Below are positions 36,201 through 47,867 of a DNA stretch of 64,000 nt, one piece after another. This DNA comes from Rhytidiadelphus loreus (lineage: Eukaryota; Streptophyta; Bryopsida; Hypnales; Hylocomiaceae), in the NCBI GenBank assembly GCA_947034895.1, contig OX344761.1, forward strand, positions 38,452,863 through 38,516,862, in the 5' to 3' direction. The notes beneath the pieces are model-generated. The model made no database searches and had not been told where the DNA came from. It saw nothing but the letters and a program-made list of their open reading frames with translations. The position numbers and the translations under genes are program-made. How positions within the stretch are numbered: position 1 is the first letter of the stretch; the number at the start of each line of letters is the position of its first letter.

Positions 36201-39200
36201 AATTTTCTCGAAGAACTCATTTCAATGATCAGCGATGGGCAGCAGAGGACTCAGGGTACTTCAATAAACAGACAAATCTTAATCGGACCTCAGTTCCGGA
36301 CTATGAAGCTGGAACTTTAGAAGGTTTGGAAGATAGAGATGATCGGCGATGGGGTAGGGATAGGATGGATCGATGGCGATCTGGACGAGAGGGTCCTGGC
36401 CAACGGCCATCTCCACCACAAACTCCCCCCTACTTTCATGGCTCTGAGACAACAGAATCTTCCTCCTATGGACGTCTTCGACATTCTTTGTCACGGCAGC
36501 CACGTGTTCCCCCTCCACCGGGAAGGACGGGGCCTGTGCGACCACCTCCTAGACTTTCTAGTGAACAAACGTTCATGTCAAATTCACAAGTTAGGGGAGA
36601 AAAGGTCGTTTCTGTACAACAGGAGATAGTGGTAGATAGGACTTCCAGTTTTTCTAGTCAAGATGATAATGATGAACTCCTTTCAAAGGATTCTCGTGTA
36701 AAAAGTACTGGAGCAGATGTACAACAAGAAGATGCTTCACAGCAGCACGACAAAGCTTGGGGTTCAATGCAGAGGGGCTGGCAGCAGTTTCCAACGTCCT
36801 CCCTTACACCACCCCGCTCCTTTGCCCAGGTAAGCAATTTTCATCAGATTCACGAATCTTCTCTCATTTTGTGATTACAGCTGTACGTTACATTATAGTG
36901 CAGCTTTTGCATTCCACAGCTTACTAAGGCTAATTTTTCCAGGTGTCTCAAGGTCTCTCCCATGAAGATTTGAAGGTGGACCACTTCACTCCAGCGCTGG
37001 CGAGCAGTACGACTATGCAGAATGGAGATTCTCCTTCCTCTTGTCTATCACAATCAGAGGACGATTATGAGCAAAAAGTTTCGGTAAATTCTGAGGTCGT
37101 ATCAGAAATTGACAAGCCAGAACTGCATGTCCAATCAGACGACAAGAGCGTTGACCGGGATGATGACCTGGGTCCCACTTATGTAAGTTGTCTTAATTTT
37201 TCTGTGATGCTGTGGCATTTCATATTTTACATTTTAAGTGTTTTTCTTAACATGCATTTTTGGGTAATATCTTGTTTCTGGTGAGACTATGTGAACCACA
37301 TGTAATAATTTTGGTCAGCAAATATGTCTTTTAGTATTAAAAAGACTCAATGTTGCAAGTGGGATAGTGATGTCCAAGCGGAGACTCTCTTGTGTGTATT
37401 GAGGGGTTTGAACTCGTTTTTACGGCTCATAGCCTCTTGTGCAGTTGTTTATGTCGCTCTTTTGTCTGACTGGTCTTAATTGCCGATGTAGGTCGATGAA
37501 GATGAAGATGGAGATGATGAAGGTGAGGAGGAAGATTACGAGCCTTATGAGGGCTATGATGAAGAGGAAGAGGACGATAAAGAGGACGGACTTGATGAGG
37601 TGGACGACCAAGATGAAGGAATACCTGAGCAAGGCATGGATAGGGCCGAGGTTGCTCTTGAGGGAGGTAATGATCAGGGTTACTCCTCAGCAGACCTCAA
37701 TGAGCGGGTCATTGAAGTTGTAGGAGTAATAGTTGAGGATGGTGACAACTTGCAGGTTCAGGCCACAGAACACGCTCACTCTGGACAATTGCAGGTAGGG
37801 CACATTTTTTATCTCCTTGCTTTGGTACATTATGTGTGAAGGTTGTATCAACCTGATACTATGTTTTTATTCTAAGTTTTCCTATTCTTTGTTATGGATA
37901 ATTTTGTTGACTTATATGTAGTTTGTTATGGGATATGTACTGTGCAAATTCTGACACCAGTCTTTGGGCATGTTCTTCAGATGACTGAGGAAGTGCGTGC
38001 CAGACTTCTGCCGCAAGAGGAGTCTGAGCAAACAATCTTAAGGCTCTCAGTGACTGGGTCGACCAAAGAGTCTGATGCTTGTGATGCCCCACTTGCAGCT
38101 TCACGACAATTGCAACCGCCTCTGTCTTTCATGGCCTCCTCAATACTACAAGGCAATGATAGTACTAAGTCATCTCCACAACTGGCTTCCGTTTGGTTAC
38201 CTGACCTTCACTATCCTTCAGAAGTTCCCATGACTCTGCAATTTGGGCTTCTTCCTGGTACTTCACTGCTGCAGGGGTCAGTTCCTGCGATTCAGATTGG
38301 GTCAATTCAGACACCCCTTCATGTACCTCCTCATGGTGGTCTTCAGCAAGTTTCTCATTCGGCTACCTTGACTCCTTCGATCCAGTTTGGACAGCTGGCT
38401 CACCCACCTTCACTGTTGCAGTCAACGCCTGTTTTAAGTCAGTCTACTCTGGCAGCTAGTTTGTCGACCCAAATGCAGGCACAAAATGCAGAATCCGATT
38501 CTTCCTCTAAGGTGAATTTCTGACCCCTTTTTTCTCTCTAATTATGTACAGGATTGGGTGGTGTGTCTTTTATTTTCGGTAATCTATTTCAGTATAGGAG
38601 TTTTGATGACTAAATTTGTGATTCTGTTCTCAGTGTCAACTAATTATTGCTGATTACATCATATTTAGCTGTTTTGGTGAGGTGTGCTATTACTTCCACT
38701 TTTTTTTGTGCGATGTACATCACGAACTCTTTACGATTGTGTGCTGTGTCTGAGGATAGGTGTTTTCACATGAGCAACAAGATGTTACTCTGATAAATGC
38801 ACCAGTCGAAGGGCAGCCTGGAAAGGATTCTATCTCGCTTCAACCTCAGTCACCGTGGATGAATCAGTTTGTTTCTGTAGATGAGAAAGTTTCGGTAGTG
38901 TTGGAAACAAAGGAGACCAGGTTCACTGCTGGAAGTCCAAGCCTCCGGCCTGAAAGGAGGGTGCGTGACCGAGGTGTGGCTCGTGAAGGTCCAAGCAGCA
39001 TATCTGGTTCAGAGACTTATTCCCGCGCTAAAAATTCTCGTAGAGATTCTGGCAACCAGCGTTCACCTCAAGAACCTGCTATCCCACAAGGTAAAGCCGT
39101 GCTTTATCTAGGTAGTATCGGTGAAGATTTCGCCTGCCTCCCTTTATGCTACGAATGTATCTCGTGCAAATATTCCCTAATAATTTTGTGACTGGAGCCA

Positions 39201-42200
39201 TTCGAGCTTTGGAACTGAGGGGAAGAATGATGGATTTTCTGTGTCATGTGACAGGATCTGCTACATCAAATAATTTTGTTGATCCAGTGGGAGGAAGTGA
39301 GAAGAATGGTGGTCGAGGAAGAGGAAATCGACCAGGGAGTGTGCCTGGTCGTGGTGGAAGGCACACTCCTCAAAGTGCTTATGATAATACAGGAACGACC
39401 ACGCCTTATGCAAGTGCCGACTCGGCAGCTCTTCGACCACGTTCTAGCCGACGCAATAACTTCCGCCGAACTGATCTGAAGTATCGTGACTCTACCGAGC
39501 AATATTTCGATTCTTCTGGAGGAAAATCTTCCAAGCAAACTGTGAATATTTCCACCGAAATTTTAGATACTTCAGTGACCGGTATTGATAGCAGAGACGG
39601 CTCAAGAGATATTGATTCACAATTACAAGAGAGAAGCTATTCTGGAGATGTCAGTCGGAAATTCCGAGCTGTGTCAGAAGGTGGAGTCTCATCCCAGTCT
39701 TTCTCAAGAAGTGAACGGACCAGCGGTAATGATGCTTCCAAAAAGAACGGGGTCAAGTTTCCGGGCACTGCAGACAATTCTGTTGAAAGCTTAATTGGAA
39801 AGCACTCATCTGAAGCAACACTGGAAGCGTCTACGCAGCCTGGCGCTGAACGTGAGGATGAGGATGATTTCATTGAAGTCAGATCAAAGCGGCAGATGCT
39901 GAGTGACCGCCGTGCTGAGCGCGAGAGAGAGATTAAGGCTAAATCTAACTTGAAGGTGCGTTCGATTTTTTCTTCGCTTCAGATTTCTATTTGGCAATGC
40001 CTTAACTTGTGATGTGTGGTATAGGATCTGGGAGATGGGTTTTGGTTTCGTTCCTTGTCTTCAACTATAAATCTGTATCTTTTTCATTGCTTATATCCAG
40101 TACCGCATTTTTGGAGATTTACGGGTTCATATTTTGCTCTACAGGCTAAAGAACAGGCCGGTAGGAAGCAGAGGGGCTCTGCTAAGATCGGATTACAAAT
40201 GGAAGGGCCAGCTGGACAGGGAAGTAAAGCGAGTGGTTTTGTAGAAAAGCGTGCATCCAGTGCCAACTTAGATAATGTTGGCAATACCACTCGGGTTCCC
40301 CAATCTGGAAACACTTCGACAGTCACTATAGCATCCGTCCCAACAGTATCTGGAATTTCTCAGGGCATTCCTCTTGCTCCCATTGGCACGCCCTCGAGTG
40401 GATCATCTGATATACGTGCCAACACCTCAAAGTAAGTGACCTGGGGTTTTGAATGCTTATTTTCTCAATATTGTCTTCAAATTCTCATTGTAAATGACAC
40501 CTTAAAAGTTTTTTGGAGTAGCTTCGTGTGCGTGCTTATGTTTATGACTTACGTGTTCTTTTGTATGTTCGAAGTTTGAGAAGTTGACATTCTTTGAAAC
40601 CTTAGGTCTTCGCGTTCAAGTTCTGCATGCGGGGGTAGTTTAGTTGAGAGTGAGGTGGTTGCTGCGGCGGTGGCTTCTGACAGTCCAAGTCTACACCAGG
40701 AGGGCATATCTGGCACTCCGATTGCTTGGGGTGGAACCCATTCTACTAGACAGGTTTCTACTATTCAACGTTGGTTAATTTTGATACTGTATTAATGGTC
40801 TTGGGTTATATTGATATTTAACACCTGATTTCTAGTTTGCATGTGATGTTGGAGTCAAGCCTCTGCAGTGTTGATGATAATGTGGGATAGACAAAATATT
40901 GCTTGTTTCTTTACAATACAATAAATTGATACGAGAAATCTTGAATGCAATGGTGTTAAGATTCTTTACAGGATGTTCTTCTTAAGGAACTTGATGAACT
41001 TTTTTTTTTAATCAGGTGGTGAGCTTAACTCAGATTCAATTAGAAGAAGCCATGAAACCGGCTCGTTATGAGGCTTCTGTATCTCAGCAATTACCCTTAG
41101 AAGTGCGGGGCAGCATGGTCCTTGACCCAGGAACAACTGTAGCCTCTCTGGCCGGCAAAGATAAATTATCTACCTCAGCAACGGGGCCAATTGGTTCACT
41201 TCTTGGTGGAGACAAAATCCAGTTTGGTATGTTCAGCATCATTTCCTGCTCTTTGATTTGCGATACGATTGATTAATATTTGAGATATTGGCCTAGATTT
41301 CAGCAGATTAATGCAATTTCTGGATTGTTAGTCAGGTCTTTTTTATTTCGTATGAATCTTTTGATATTTATTTTTCACTTTGTTCAAATGATGAGGCTGG
41401 GCATGGGTTCAACTCAGATGCATCTTGGTTCTTGACTCTCTTTTACGGTCTTCGCAACTTCAGAACCAGCAATTTCTCTTGGGTTATTGAGGATGAGGAT
41501 GGCGCTTTTTGCAGGTGCTGTGACGTCACCACCTATTGGGGTATCCAATAGTCATCCACATACATCTGCCCTCAATGTGGTCGGCTCGCCTTTAGGATCA
41601 CATGTTGATGGTGTATCTGATAAGAACGATTTGAAAAAATCAAATCATCTATCTAGTTCTGAACTGGATATCTCATCATTTTCCACCAAAGGTCTGCTGA
41701 ATCATCATCATGGTTATTTGTACATGATTTTGTTTTGTTTTATGACTTTCCACAAATGAATACGTTATATTTGTACTAGAATATACGAAGGTATTTTGTG
41801 GACCTCGAACATCTGTTTCATTAATCTAATTCGCCGTAATTCTGCTATCTTATTTTGAGTAAATCATGCTGGTATTGATCAGGTAAACGTACTCGTGGAC
41901 AAGAGGATATTGGAGGAACCGCAGAGGGGGGAATTGATGCTGAGGCAGAGGCTGAAGCAGCTGCATCAGCTGTGGCTGTGGCTGCTATAAGCAGTGATGA
42001 ATCTGTTTGCAGTGCTCGGGAGCCTATGTCGATAAGGATAACCAATATGAAGAACTCATTTGGCAGTGTAACCTCGACAACAAATCACAGTGGTACCAAA
42101 TCTTCCTCACTTGGGAGTTATCCTCCAGCATATTAAGTATACAGACCATGGCGTGAGCTTAATAGTGCGATCTTATTAATAGAAAAAATTCACTTCTAAA

Positions 42201-44502
42201 GAATCAGCCTGACCTCGTTGTTGCAATTTCAGGTTTGGGGCTAGGAAATTCAGTCATGCAAAATTCGATGTTGGTGGAAGATTCCATGGCTGCTGCTCTG
42301 CCTGCTGATCTGTCAGTGGAACCCACCTCAATTTCGATTAGAGGATCACCGGGACAAGCGTCGAGTGTCCTTTCAACTTCAGGTCAATCATCGTTCTCTG
42401 GTTTAGAGATGAGCCAAATGTTGGGTTACCCATTTGTGTCTGGCAAGGACGTTGGCGCTCTGCAGGGCTCCAATGATCAGGGTGTTCCAAGTGCTGGCCC
42501 TAGTGCGAGTGGTTGGCAACCACAGCACTCAGGCGCTGATTCCTTCTATGGAGGTCCTCCTCCTTCTGGCTATCCAGGCCAGTATATCAATCATGGTGCA
42601 GGCATGCCTCCCCACATGCTGGTGTACTCCAACCCATTTTCTTCAGTCGGTCAATTTGGGCAGCTTGGGTTTATGAGTCCAACATATCTTCCTTCAGGCA
42701 AGCTCTTCTAAATCTAGTGCTTCTCTTATTCTCAGGATTCCTAAATGCAAATTTTCAAGTTTGGCGTCATTTTGGTATTGAAGTTGAAATAAATTCTATT
42801 TTATATCTATTTTCTGGTTGAATGTCTGTTAATCGATGGGTGGGCATTTCGTTTTTTTGGTCAGGTAAGCAGCCCGATTGGAAACACACCCCTGTATGGC
42901 CATCAGGTCCTGGTGTTGCTGGCATGAGCAGCAATGATGGCCTTGGCGGCATGACTGGTACGCAGCGTGGATCTGGAAATATGCAGCGAGTTGCTCCAGG
43001 ACCATCTGTGGTGCCGGTTGTACAATCACCAGGACCATTCGATTTGAATCTGTCAGCACCATTTCAGGTATGCAGTGACTCATTGCCTACGTGCAGTTTC
43101 AATTTATGATGCGACCGGGCATTTTTTTGTTCGACCGACTGCAGGAACAGTAGCTATCCATATTGTTTGTTCCTCTATCCCCAACACTATCTGTGCTGTG
43201 GTTTTAAAAAACATTGAACGGCAAGGATCGGCCATTGTGCATTCATGAATTGGTGAATGAACCACGTGAAAAACTCTTTTCAATGGAAGCCATCCTGTTC
43301 ATTTGAGATCTTAATTTGAAATTCTTGTACCCCTTCTGCAGATCCCCAATGTGGATAGCTCCGCGGGTTGGTCGCATGTACCAGGTCCTCTGCATGTATC
43401 TATGTCTATGGGGTACTTGCCGCAGGGAAGACGAGGGCCCTCTCACCCGATGGATAAGGATGGAGGTTTCAGTCTGGGTTTAGGCCCCGGTCCCGGCCAA
43501 CCAGTGAACAATGGAAATTTCACCTCTATGGATGCTGCTGCCCAATTTCCAGATGAGCTTGGCTTGGGTGATACATCCTCTTCCGTTGCCAGTATGACTT
43601 CTCCTTATGGGGCCTCCCAAAATTTGGGTAGAAACGCCATTGGCAATCAAGCTGCGACTATTTCTCCATCAGCTCAGAGTATGAAACACATTCTTTTTTC
43701 TTTAGTTGTTTTGAGAAGCTGATGATCATTGTTAGTTGACTAGGATTTCGAGTGAACTGCGGCTTTAGTATTGATACTACTGGATTGTTTGAATTATTGA
43801 CGGTATCAAGTCAGTACTGAAGGAGCTGATGACGAGCACTTTGAAACAGGTAACAGTAAGTTACGGGGCAACCGACGCTCATCCAGGGTGACTCGAGGAG
43901 GCAACCTAATGAACTCTGGAAACGGGAATAATCCAGGGTCAGTTAATTTGGGAATGAGTGTCAATTCTGGAGGTTACAATAATTCTGGAGCTAATGGGAG
44001 CCGGGTTCCTCCAAACCATCTACAACCTCAAGCGCCTCATCATCTATACCAGGCAATGGGTGGCATGGGGCAGCCCCATTCCCATCACACAATCAATCAC
44101 TCTCAAGACCAGAGAGGATCCTCACAGCAAAATTCACCCCGAGTTGGGTCTGCCAGCAATTGGTCAGGGTCCCAAGGAGGTTTTCGCAAAGGAAGTGGGA
44201 ATCAAGGACGCCCGCCTATTGGTGAACGTGGTTCCTCTGGGGAAAAGCTATTTGCCCCACCTTCAAAGTTGAAGCAGGTTTTCTCTATGAACCATTTTGT
44301 GGTCAAATGGCTTTGACTGTAATTGCTGTATCATGTTAGAATTTGTCTGATTATGATGGAGGTATATGAAATCCGCTCTCATACAGTCCTATGTTTTTTA
44401 CAGGTTTATGTAGCAAAGCCTTCGTCGTCTCCAAGGAGGAGCAGCAGTGAAACAGCAATATTTAATGGTACAGAAGGAGGTCAAGCTGCTGTTGGACTGT
44501 GA
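31336..44502 (+). CDS. MOS1: MOS1-like BAT2_N-domain protein, 20 exons, 2,720 aa
   Basis: Orthologue of MODIFIER OF SNC1 1, a nuclear protein that in Arabidopsis affects SNC1 resistance-gene expression, flowering and cell cycle; function here is inferred. Proposed exons: 31336-31774, 32754-33200, 33518-34737, 35130-35353, 35668-36829, 36943-37182, 37492-37794, 37981-38511, 38760-39090, 39255-39955, 40145-40431, 40606-40753, 41016-41226, 41515-41691, 41883-42092, 42233-42697, 42865-43067, 43342-43678, 43850-44277, 44404-44502. All phases agree and the sum is 8,163 nt. Markers: BAT2_N region with KVIVPRPVNLPS (83-94) and VLRGEDFPTLQAA (229-241); charged coiled coil (about 645-775); EVRSKRQML in exon 10; KIQFGAVTSP across exons 13/14; EAEAEAAASAVAVAAIS in exon 15; SGKQPDWKH across exons 16/17; KLKQVYVAK near the C-terminus. 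Intron 16 is GC-AG. The exon 15 donor is the least certain junction. Length is about double the 1.4-kb-residue Arabidopsis protein. Confidence 0.93.
33518..35353 (+). other. MOS1: MOS1 exons 3-4: RG/RD-rich region and long charged coiled coil
   Basis: Exon 3 (residues about 296-702) has a low-complexity region dense in RE, GR, FGR and DGR pairs (about 380-580), a conserved ILGFRRKKEEAKE segment, and REAFEAELERVQ, which opens a charged heptad-like helix. Exon 4 continues it (AKEEEAAKEAAAKAEREALE to LELEERIAKREAE). The acceptor of intron 2 (33517) was chosen over two later AGs because only it keeps the frame. The RG/DR-rich segment is the kind that binds RNA or is arginine-methylated; that is inference. 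Confidence 0.85.
35668..37794 (+). other. MOS1: MOS1 exons 5-7: conserved central region and acidic tract
   Basis: Exon 5 (residues about 777-1164) includes VNVWQRGEEEE, a DRWRSGREGPGQ stretch, and YGRLRHSLSRQPRVPPPPG, which resembles the conserved proline motif of plant MOS1. Exon 6 encodes 80 residues of serine/acidic sequence. Exon 7 begins with about 45 residues almost all Asp, Glu and Gly (VDEDEDGDDEGEEEDYE onward). Junctions: CAG|GTAAGC at 36829, TAT|GTAAGT at 37182, CAG|GTAGGG at 37794. Confidence 0.85.
37981..40753 (+). other. MOS1: MOS1 exons 8-12: QFG-repeat region and EVRSKRQML motif
   Basis: Exon 8 (residues about 1346-1522) contains TLQFGLLPGTSL, AIQIGSIQTPLHVPP and SIQFGQLAHPP, a repeated hydrophobic/QFG pattern known from plant MOS1. 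Exon 10 has EDEDDFIEVRSKRQMLSDRR followed by a basic helix (REREIKAKSNLK), another strongly conserved block. Exons 9, 11 and 12 are serine-rich linkers. Exon 11 to 12 joins in phase 2 (TCAAA|GTAAGT at 40431, CTTAG| at 40605). Confidence 0.85.
41016..44502 (+). other. MOS1: MOS1 exons 13-20: C-terminal conserved half
   Basis: Exon 13 has QIQLEEAMKPARYEA and SLLGGDKIQFG. Exon 14 completes AVTSPP. Exon 15 has the alanine-rich EAEAEAAASAVAVAAIS. Exon 16 (residues about 2211-2365) has YGGPPPSGYPGQYI and SVGQFGQLGFMSPTYLPSG; exon 17 starts KQPDWKHTPVWPSGPGV. Exon 18 has GWSHVPGPLHVSMSM. Exon 19 is Gly/Asn/Ser-rich and ends PPSKLKQ; exon 20 is VYVAKPSSSPRRSSS to the TGA at 44500-44502. The conserved peptide across exons 16/17 forces the GC donor at 42698. 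Confidence 0.85.
42698..42864 (+). other. GC-AG intron (intron 16 of MOS1)
   Basis: The exon ends CCTTCAG and the intron starts GCAAGC, matching the AG|GCAAG(T) consensus of the minor GC-AG class of U2 introns. It ends TTTTTTGGTCAG. No GT donor nearby preserves the frame and the conserved SGKQPDWKH peptide. The other proposed introns in the gene are GT-AG. Confidence 0.8.
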
Positions 44503-45250
44503 TAAGTACGGATCATGCTTCAGCTTGAACAAAACTCATGGTCAGAAATCTGTGCTGGTTCCTTTTCGTTGCTAAAGCTTGGCAACTCAGGAAGGGATAT
44601 TCTATTGTCAGAACTTCCGGCGGTTTAAATTCCCATTTTTTTGTTTCATCGTGCCCACTAATCCCTTTTGGATTTTCACATTATGTGTTCTAATTATTGA
44701 CACTGATCCCTAATGTCTTCAACAGCCAGGGAGTCTCACTGTTAGATTCACCCTGCTTGTACCTTATACCTTAGATTTGGGATGCCCCCTCTGGAAGTCA
44801 TGAAGTTTAAAGCACACTGGTTCATCAGCGTACTGTTCATCGGTGCTCCAGGTCATCGTTTTCTAAATAGAACCTTACTGATTTTCAGGAAGCTAGCTCT
44901 GTAGGTTCATCTTAGCTGGGGATTTTGTGTGCGCGAGCCTTCCCAAGCCTATGGCAAGCGGTCTCTTAAGTTACAGTTTGATCAGGTTGCTTAAGCCGGT
45001 AACTTAGGCAGGGCAGGACAGCTGTATCCGGGTCGCGGAGAAAGGTCTTCTACAGGACCACCTCTGTGAGCTCTTCCTTGTTTTCCAATGGAATATCAGT
45101 GGAACGATTTTGTAGTGCAACAAAAATTTTATGCTACCAAAAATGGTGTCTGTTTTGATCAATGCCAATTGGCATGCGGATTTTTCTCGGCTATAATTCT
45201 AGTCTTCCACTTGCACACTCTCACCACCTCCATAGGTTTGTTTTCTTTGT
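44503..45250 (+). other. Probable 3' UTR of MOS1
   Basis: About 750 bp after the stop keeps the intermediate GC content of the gene before the sequence turns AT-rich and enters the repeat at 45361. No long open frame follows the stop in frame. A specific polyadenylation site could not be chosen. Confidence 0.45.
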
Positions 45251-45360
45251 CTGAATTAGTATCTGAGCATGATTCTTAACAAGAAATTGACGTCCTTGTT
45301 GGCAAATGAAAGAGGATTCCAAATTTTTTTTCCCATGTATTTTTTGGACACCTTAAGAAT

Positions 45361-45597
45361 ATTAACCCTTGAATGTCGACATGGTGCCAAATGTCTGATG
45401 GATGACAAGGAATCTTTGAGTGTAGGACGAAAGTGCAACTATTCATCCTTAGAATTGGGTTTGGAAAAGAAAGATCTCTTATAATACTTTGACTTCCAAT
45501 AGGTGCTTTTGCTATTTCTTTGACCAATGATTCACTTGATAATACAAAAGGATGATTTTTGAGCATCACCCCTTTGATGTTCAAGGGTCAAGGATGA
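45361..45597 (+). repeat. Five-member dispersed repeat, copy 2
   Basis: Starts TTAACCCTTGAATGTCGAC and ends near GATGTTCAAGGGTCAAGG, an imperfect inverted pair. The core includes GATGGATGACAAGGAATCTT, GTGCAACTATTCATCCTT, TTTGACTTCCAATAG and ACAAAAGGATG. It is very similar to 63715-63945 and related to 46205-46425, 56091-56290 and 18831-19288. The ends suggest a TIR element; see the finding on a shared frame. Confidence 0.65.
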
Positions 45598-45874
45598 AGT
45601 ATGGATTCAATACACCTTATTGAATCCACATTACTATGATCCATTGTAGATTCACTTTACTTGATCAATATGAATTATGTTCATTCTATTTGAAGTTGTA
45701 GACAATGTTGACCGAGGATTTGAATTGTTGGACCGTAAACCTCCCAATAATCAAGGTACCAGGAGTCACCAAAATGTTTGGATTATTGGATCAATAGGTG
45801 CATTCTTTGTTTCTTTAGTAACCAATCAAGTCATTCATCAACCACTTTTGGGCCTCAATGTTATTTAACAAGTT

Positions 45875-46099
45875 AAGGTGGGTACCCCTAAAATTGTCAC
45901 TTTTTACTATTTGTGTCTAGTCTTATTTTCTTATTGGCTAGTGAAAAGAGGTTTTGATACACCAAAGAAGGTGATATTATATGCAAAAGTTATAAAGGAA
46001 ATTTTTTTTTGAAGGGCAGAGGTTTCTAAATTTTTTTGTACACATATAGAAAGTGATGATGGCAATTTTAGGCAGGGTGCTATTTTAGGTGTATCCACT
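45875..46099 (-). mobile_element. TIR element (MITE), copy 3 of 3, inverted
   Basis: Reverse complement matches 3591-3867 and 47207-47489: AAGGTGGGTACCCCTAAAAT at this edge, ACCTCTTTTCACTAGCCAA-type block inside, and AGTGGATACACCTAAAATAG at the far edge. Slightly shorter through internal loss. Confidence 0.62.
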
Positions 46100-46204
46100 G
46101 AATTTTCCATTGGCAAATAATTTGTACCATGTTGACCAAATGAATTGACACCTCCATCAATTTTAATTTTTGATGTCAATACCAGCTCCTCTTTTATCTC
46201 CTTC

Positions 46205-46425
46205 ATGTTGGTCTAAATCTTGTCCAATGGATGACAAGGAATCTTTGCAGTAGGATATAAGTGCAACTATTCATCCTCAAAATTTTGTTGTGAAAAGGGG
46301 AAGTCTTCTACATTAGGTTGACTTCCAATGAGTGCTTTTGCTATTTCTAAAGCCAATGATTCACACGGTAATGAAAAGGGATAATTTCCAAGGTCACCCC
46401 TTCATCCTTTAAAGGTTAAGGTAGG
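46205..46425 (+). repeat. Five-member dispersed repeat, copy 3
   Basis: Contains GATGGATGACAAGGAATCTT, AAGTGCAACTATTCATCCTC, TTGACTTCCAATGAGTGCTT, GATTCACACGGTAATG and TCACCCCTTCATCC in the same order as copies at 45361 and 63715. Only about 600 bp separate it from copy 2. Confidence 0.6.
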
Positions 46426-47014
46426 AGGCTCAAATGTTGGAGGGGCAATTACAATCGCCTAGTAGAACTGTCAAGAGTTTCAAAAATGGATCATAGCTCT
46501 TTCAATGTGCTTTATGCTTTTTAATTGTATTCTTAAATCCCTTTGAGTAATATATACATTCATGTAAGGCAAAAATAAATGAAAGCATGATGTGGATCAT
46601 TTTGTGAGAATCAAAATTATAGAAACTTCCTAAGTTTGAAGTGTTTCATTCAAAGGCTAACTTTGATTAAGATTGGTGCAGTTTATGAGCACCAATAGCT
46701 ACCTATGCACCTTTCACTTTGAAAATTCATAGTTAATGCATTCTAAGTCAGAAAATTATGATTTAAATTGTCAATGAACTGCTTCACTTTTCTCTTTCTA
46801 CCAAAAACATGTGAAAAATGTTATACTCTACTGATTTTCCTACATAGGTCCATTATCCCTTAGATGCTCCATTTAAGAGCCTCCTACCTTATGCGTATTG
46901 TTATGATTTACAAGGCCAATGAAACAAATAGAGAAACAAGAAATAATCTGACAATTGAAAGACAATCTATGTTCCTAGCAGCTCTTTTGTTCATCACTTT
47001 TCACTAACCCTTGA
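46426..47014. other. AT-rich intergenic DNA, no feature recognised
   Basis: Nothing supported on either strand. Confidence 0.4.
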
Positions 47015-47206
47015 AAGACACTGAGGCCAAAAAGTGGCCGTTGTTCATTGTAGAAACAAAGAATGCACCTATTGGTCTAATAATTGGACTAGTTTTGGTG
47101 ACTACCTTGATCATGGTGGGTTGTGTCCTTGAAGGGTTAAGGAGTGTTAGAAATGGATGTGGCAAGGACTCAAGGGGGAGTTGAAAAACCAACTTTGATC
47201 CCTTTT

Positions 47207-47489
47207 AAGGTGGGTACTCCCCAAATTGCACCTACCTAAAACTACTATCATCACTATGTGTACATTTCCAAAATCAATATGTACATATGTTGAAGAAACA
47301 ATTTCAGAACCTCTATGAAGAAAAACTTGGACCCTTCATAACTTTTGCATATCATATCCAAATGTCGTGTTCTTCAATGTGTTAGAACCTCCTTTCACTT
47401 GCCAACAAAAAAATTGGAAAATTGGACCATTCTAATGATAGTAACTAGGAACAATAACAAAAAAAAATTGGTTTGGGGATACCCAACTT
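47207..47489 (+). mobile_element. TIR element (MITE), about 283 bp, copy 2 of 3
   Basis: Left end AAGGTGGGTACTCCCCAAAT, right end TTTGGGGATACCCAACTT. The interior matches 3591-3867 throughout (CACCTACCTAAAAC, CAAAATCAATATGTACATAT, ACCTCCTTTCACTTGCCAAC). This is the best-preserved left end in the family. Confidence 0.72.
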
Positions 47490-47832
47490 ATAAAAGAAGC
47501 AAACCCAAGTTCTAACCTTCCATCCTCATTTCTTTGTGGAAGTTGGAGGAGATAGGTGTTTAATATCTTCTTGGTACACAATGACAAATTTCTGATTTCT
47601 TAGAAAACCACATATGAAAACATGAATGGGGTCTACATGCCATTCATCCATTGGTTGTTAAGCTTTTACAAAAATTTTAAAAGGAATATACTTATAATTT
47701 TTCTACTAGTTGTTTACATCCAAAAGTTTGAGCACATTCCCTTGTGAAACAGATTTATGAATTGTGCTTGTAAACCCACCCCAAACCATATTTGTATTCA
47801 TATGAAACATGTGTGGTCTGCAATTCGATATG

Positions 47833-47867
<35 letters not shown>

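Larger units (their letters stand above)
45735..47130. repeat. Segment bounded by an inverted repeat of about 120 bp
   Basis: The left arm (about 45735-45870: ATCAAGGTACCAGGAGTCAC, then AATAGGTGCATTCTTTGTTT and a TTTTGGGCCTCAATG stretch) returns inverted at about 47015-47130 (AAACAAAGAATGCACCTATT, ACTACCTTGATCATG). Between the arms lie an inverted MITE (45875-46099), another dispersed repeat (46205-46425) and featureless DNA. It could be a composite TIR element of about 1.4 kb or two separate inverted insertions. Confidence 0.55.
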
